From positions 1 to 16,908 of the forward strand of contig DJPN01000032.1 in assembly GCA_002438565.1 (NCBI GenBank): a stretch of DNA of 16,908 nucleotides, in the 5' to 3' direction. Origin of the DNA: Alphaproteobacteria bacterium UBA6411 (lineage in GTDB: Bacteria; Pseudomonadota; Alphaproteobacteria; CAAGCB01; CAG-977). Shown here one piece after another: positions 15,301 through 16,908 of this stretch (position 1 is the first letter of the stretch; every line of letters begins with the position of its first letter). The notes beneath the pieces are model-generated. The model had not been told where the DNA came from. It was given only the letters and a program-made list of their open reading frames with translations, and made no database searches. Made by a program: the position numbers and the translations under genes.

Positions 15301-15597
15301 AAATTTGAAAAATGTTCTGTTGTTGACTTTGATTCGGAAAAACAAGAAATGAAAGTAGCTTCTTTAGAAGACGGCTCTATTCACAAAATCAAAGCTTCTG
15401 CAAAAGTAAATAAGAAAGGAGAGACTCAAAAAATTTATAAAACAGATAAGCCCTATGAAAAATTAGATAAAGGAAAAACAATCAGCTCAGCTACTTTTAA
15501 GAGAATACGAAAATACCAAGTTGATCCTTTGGGACGGTATGTCGAGGTCAAATCCGAGATCAGACTACCGCTGAACATCAAAAAAGGAAAATCGTAA
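12400..15597 (+). CDS. cas9: Type II-C CRISPR RNA-guided endonuclease Cas9
   Basis: Cas9 uses a crRNA:tracrRNA pair to cut both strands of matching DNA next to a PAM. At 1065 aa it has the compact II-C size and resembles the Neisseria group. RuvC-I is FGFDIGIASLGWAVV (D9), followed by an arginine-rich bridge helix (RRQKRLQRKLCRRKARR, 62-78). RuvC-II is INVELARD (E515). HNH is CDVDHIIPYSRSLDNS (D596, H597; N620 aligns with the third catalytic residue). RuvC-III is SDKHHAQDAI (H735, D738). The wedge region has FVSRPPRKNATGEIHQDT (801-818), and the C-terminus YQVDPLGR (1039-1046) matches the PAM-interacting end of the Neisseria protein. All catalytic residues are present, so it is likely active. 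GAGGA lies 4 nt before the ATG. The 3' part (about 15000-15500) is much more AT-rich than the rest. Confidence 0.97.
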   Translation: MEKRIFGFDIGIASLGWAVVDFDDTADPENNIYPTGKIVKSGVRCFPVAENPKDGKSLAFPRRQKRLQRKLCRRKARRMAGIKALFVANGLIDRASLFDEKENIYKARDKADVWDLRVKALTEKLTTVEFIRVLTHLAKHRGFKSYRIVQEKADKENGKVLAAVKANRALLENSKTLAQIIVEKGGPKRNRDDREGNSTYENSIPRDEIEREAKLIFEKQRELGLTAATEKLQRDFVGIAFRFREINGKKIEKMIGKCLFEKDEPRAPKNAPSAEFFVAWTKINNCHVRDNDGKLRFLTQEEKDAVFELLKNKKEVKYADIHKKLFPNRPDIRFADVEYNPKPVFDKKTGEIKEPSEPESLKFFALKGWHDLKSAIDVSAYPNEWLDKAVTVIATQKNDANISKELKNLGFSASDAENLAGLSFSKFISLSLKALYKILPEMQAGKKYNEACEAVGYDFKSTGESFAVQKGKFLPPIPESLATTVPVVNRAMAQFRKVYNALVREYGTPDQINVELARDVYNNHDERREIAAKQNEYAEEKKKVKASACSKLELADISGRDLLKFRLYEQQDGKCIYSGEKLDLRRLVEQDYCDVDHIIPYSRSLDNSQNNKVLCLSRENRQKSDKTPLEYITDPVKQAEFIARVKSMKGLGSKKRDRLLIRDFNEKDVDFRERNINDTRYMARYIMKYLDDCIDFSQSKTDVKDRVQARNGALTDFLRHQWGLKKDRSESDKHHAQDAIVIACATNGYTQYLAHLSKIFENKQAYANKYGEPWYKAFKQHVKQPWDGFYQDVQASLAEIFVSRPPRKNATGEIHQDTVHTLNPKKKNRWGELVYSAKDVKSGLNVRGGMAGNSNMFRCDVFEKGGRFFIVPVYLADFCEKNRSDCFCPKDKEHEKPDETYKFLFSVFKDDYLSIETNKGEKFYGYMNQYITSTGQFYIGSNDSSPMYSISTSSFEKQDILLYRIGEKFEKCSVVDFDSEKQEMKVASLEDGSIHKIKASAKVNKKGETQKIYKTDKPYEKLDKGKTISSATFKRIRKYQVDPLGRYVEVKSEIRLPLNIKKGKS

Positions 15598-16496
15598 TGG
15601 CTTGGCGTGTCGTTCAAATCACTTCCGCCTGTAAACTGTCCGTCAAAAACAGGCAGCTGCTTTACGAACCGACTGACGGGGAACATATAACGCTTCCGCT
15701 GGAAGATATTGCCGTCGTCATTTTGGAAAGCAAACATATTTTGATGACTTCGACCTTGCTTGCCGAACTGGCGGAATACGGCGTTTGTCTGTTTACATGC
15801 GACGGGACGCATACGCCGAACGGGGTTTATACGGCTTTCGGCAATCATTCCAGACACAGCGCAGTGGCTAATCTGCAAATCGAGGCATCCGAACCGCTGA
15901 AAAAGCGACTGTGGCAGAAAATCGTCAAAGCCAAAATCCGCAATCAAGCCGAGGTGTTACGCCGTGTCGGCAATCGTTATTGCGATAAATTGGAAGAGAT
16001 TGCAAAGAATGTCCAATCAGGCGACACGACAAACGGCGAAGCATTCGCGGCAGGGCTTTATTGGGACAATTTATTCGACAATTTCAAACGCCACGATGCC
16101 GACATCACCAATGCCGCATTGAATTACGGATATGCCATTGTCCGCGGGTCTGTTGCCCGCAGTTTGGTCGGTGCGGGTCTTTTGCCATGTTTTGGATTGC
16201 ATCACGCCAACAAATTGAACGCGTTTAACTTGGCGGACGATATGATTGAACCGTTCCGCGCTTTTGTCGATTGGGCGGTTGTCAAAGCCGACTTGGGTGA
16301 AAAAGATTCTTTGGAAAAGCAGGACAAGCAACTGCTTGTGTCCCTACTGACACACAACTGTTCCTATGATGACGAGGAAACTACGATTCTCAAAGCGATT
16401 GAACAAACGGCGTATTCTCTGGTCAACGCTTTTAAGGACAAAGAAGCCAAATCACTTGTTTTGCCCGAATTTTCAAAAACTCCGCTGTTTGAGTAA
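15597..16496 (+). CDS. cas1: CRISPR adaptation endonuclease/integrase Cas1 (type II)
   Basis: Cas1 is the integrase that inserts new spacers at the leader end of the array, working as a Cas1-Cas2 complex. The 299-aa protein has the type II form. NGEAFAAGLYW carries the metal ligand E148; GLHHANKLNAFNLADDMIEPFRAFVD carries H203 and E218, which match the catalytic H and E of Streptococcus pyogenes Cas1. An N-terminal beta-rich dimerisation domain occupies about 1-85. The ATG shares its A with the last base of the cas9 stop codon (TAATG), so translation is coupled. No frameshift or missing catalytic residue is seen. Confidence 0.97.
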   Translation: MAWRVVQITSACKLSVKNRQLLYEPTDGEHITLPLEDIAVVILESKHILMTSTLLAELAEYGVCLFTCDGTHTPNGVYTAFGNHSRHSAVANLQIEASEPLKKRLWQKIVKAKIRNQAEVLRRVGNRYCDKLEEIAKNVQSGDTTNGEAFAAGLYWDNLFDNFKRHDADITNAALNYGYAIVRGSVARSLVGAGLLPCFGLHHANKLNAFNLADDMIEPFRAFVDWAVVKADLGEKDSLEKQDKQLLVSLLTHNCSYDDEETTILKAIEQTAYSLVNAFKDKEAKSLVLPEFSKTPLFE

Positions 16497-16500
16497 AAAA

Positions 16501-16830
16501 ATGGCGCAACTGGGGGAAAGATATATGCGCATACTGGTCTTTTTCGACCTGCCTGTCAAAACAAAAGCGGAAAGGCGGCGTGCGACTCGATTCAGAAAAG
16601 ATTTGATTGACGACGGTTACATCATGTTGCAGCTATCCGTTTATTCGCGCATTTGCAAAGGCGAAGACACCGCCGAAAAGCACAAAAAACGGCTGAAATC
16701 CTTGGTTCCTGAAGACGGGAGCGTACGTGTTTTGTCGGTCACGGAAAAACAATACGCGTCCATGGATATTTTAGTCGGATTGCCGAAAAAAACGGAAAAA
16801 ATCGGGGCTGAACAGCTGGTTTTGCTGTGA
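16501..16830 (+). CDS. cas2: CRISPR adaptation protein Cas2
   Basis: Cas2 is the small dimeric scaffold of the spacer-integration complex. The 109-aa product has MRILVFFDLPVKTKAERRRATRF, the beta1 strand with the conserved aspartate after FF, then FRKDLIDDGYIMLQLSVYSRI, typical of type II Cas2. The ATG at 16501, 4 nt after the cas1 stop, is used because type II Cas2 proteins usually have several residues before the Y-M-R sequence. A second ATG at 16525 has a better ribosome-binding site (GGGGGAAAG) and is a possible alternative start. The locus has no csn2 or cas4 in its usual place after cas2, which supports subtype II-C. Confidence 0.95.
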   Translation: MAQLGERYMRILVFFDLPVKTKAERRRATRFRKDLIDDGYIMLQLSVYSRICKGEDTAEKHKKRLKSLVPEDGSVRVLSVTEKQYASMDILVGLPKKTEKIGAEQLVLL

Positions 16831-16852
16831 TTTTTCACTCGGAAAATACGGA

Positions 16853-16879
16853 AAAAGTCCTTGTTTTTCAAGGACTTTT
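16853..16879. terminator. Bidirectional terminator after the cas operon
   Basis: Perfect 11-bp arms aaaagtccttg (16853-16863) and caaggactttt (16869-16879) with a ttttt loop, starting 22 nt after the cas2 stop. The A and T ends make it usable on both strands, so it could also stop transcription coming from an array beyond the right edge. The remaining 29 bases are AT-rich and show no repeat. Confidence 0.85.
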
Positions 16880-16908
16880 CCTTAATTTATTATATCGCAT
16901 TTTTGTTG

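Noticed and set aside
12400..16830. Type II-A or II-B CRISPR system.
   Set aside because: Neither csn2 nor cas4 follows cas2, and the 1065-aa Cas9 with Neisseria-like C-terminus fits subtype II-C.
16836..16846. The 11-mer cactcggaaaa also occurs at 12256-12266, beside the presumed anti-repeat, suggesting a degenerate CRISPR repeat after cas2.
   Set aside because: The match stops after 11 bases and the flanks differ. It is too short to call a repeat without the array.
16831..16908. Start of a CRISPR array after cas2.
   Set aside because: Only a terminator and 29 AT-rich bases are present; no repeated unit is visible before the window ends.

Overview
The window looks like chromosome from an alphaproteobacterium of moderate GC. 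The main reasons are a divergent secA / SurA-PrsA-type prolyl isomerase pair, a SecA ending in a SEC-C zinc motif, and Neisseria-like type II-C Cas genes. Genus cannot be read from the sequence, and no rRNA or tRNA was recognised.

Layout. Bases 1-264 hold non-coding, tandem and inverted palindromic repeats next to the secA terminator. secA (minus) and a parvulin-type prolyl isomerase (plus) are divergent around about 3.03-3.18 kb; both serve protein export. A minus-strand pair follows: a TetR/CerR-type regulator whose 3' end overlaps by 8 nt the start of a FadL-type outer-membrane porin gene.

Bases 6198-12087 are a compact six-gene minus-strand operon. In transcription order it encodes a Tat-exported [4Fe-4S] aldo/keto reductase, LarB, LarC, LarE, a probable nickel transporter, and a NapH-NapG-like membrane iron-sulfur protein with an internal twin-arginine segment. 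LarB, LarC and LarE make the nickel-pincer nucleotide cofactor, but the classical client LarA (lactate racemase) is not in the window. The operon starts at a promoter with a 19-bp spacer holding a perfect 7-2-7 palindrome, the hallmark of MerR-family control; no MerR gene is in the window.

Bases 12154-16908 carry a type II-C CRISPR-Cas locus: cas9 (1065 aa), cas1 and cas2 on the plus strand, closed by a palindromic terminator. No repeat-spacer array is inside the window. Divergent from cas9, the intergenic region appears to encode a minus-strand non-coding RNA of about 160 nt, most likely the tracrRNA, ending at a strong terminator just before the lar-operon promoter. Its 5' part can fold back on the presumed anti-repeat with 8-bp and 7-bp helices, which resembles a natural single-guide or self-sequestered form. 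The last part of cas9, the PAM-interacting domain, is far more AT-rich than the rest of the gene and may have been exchanged by recombination.
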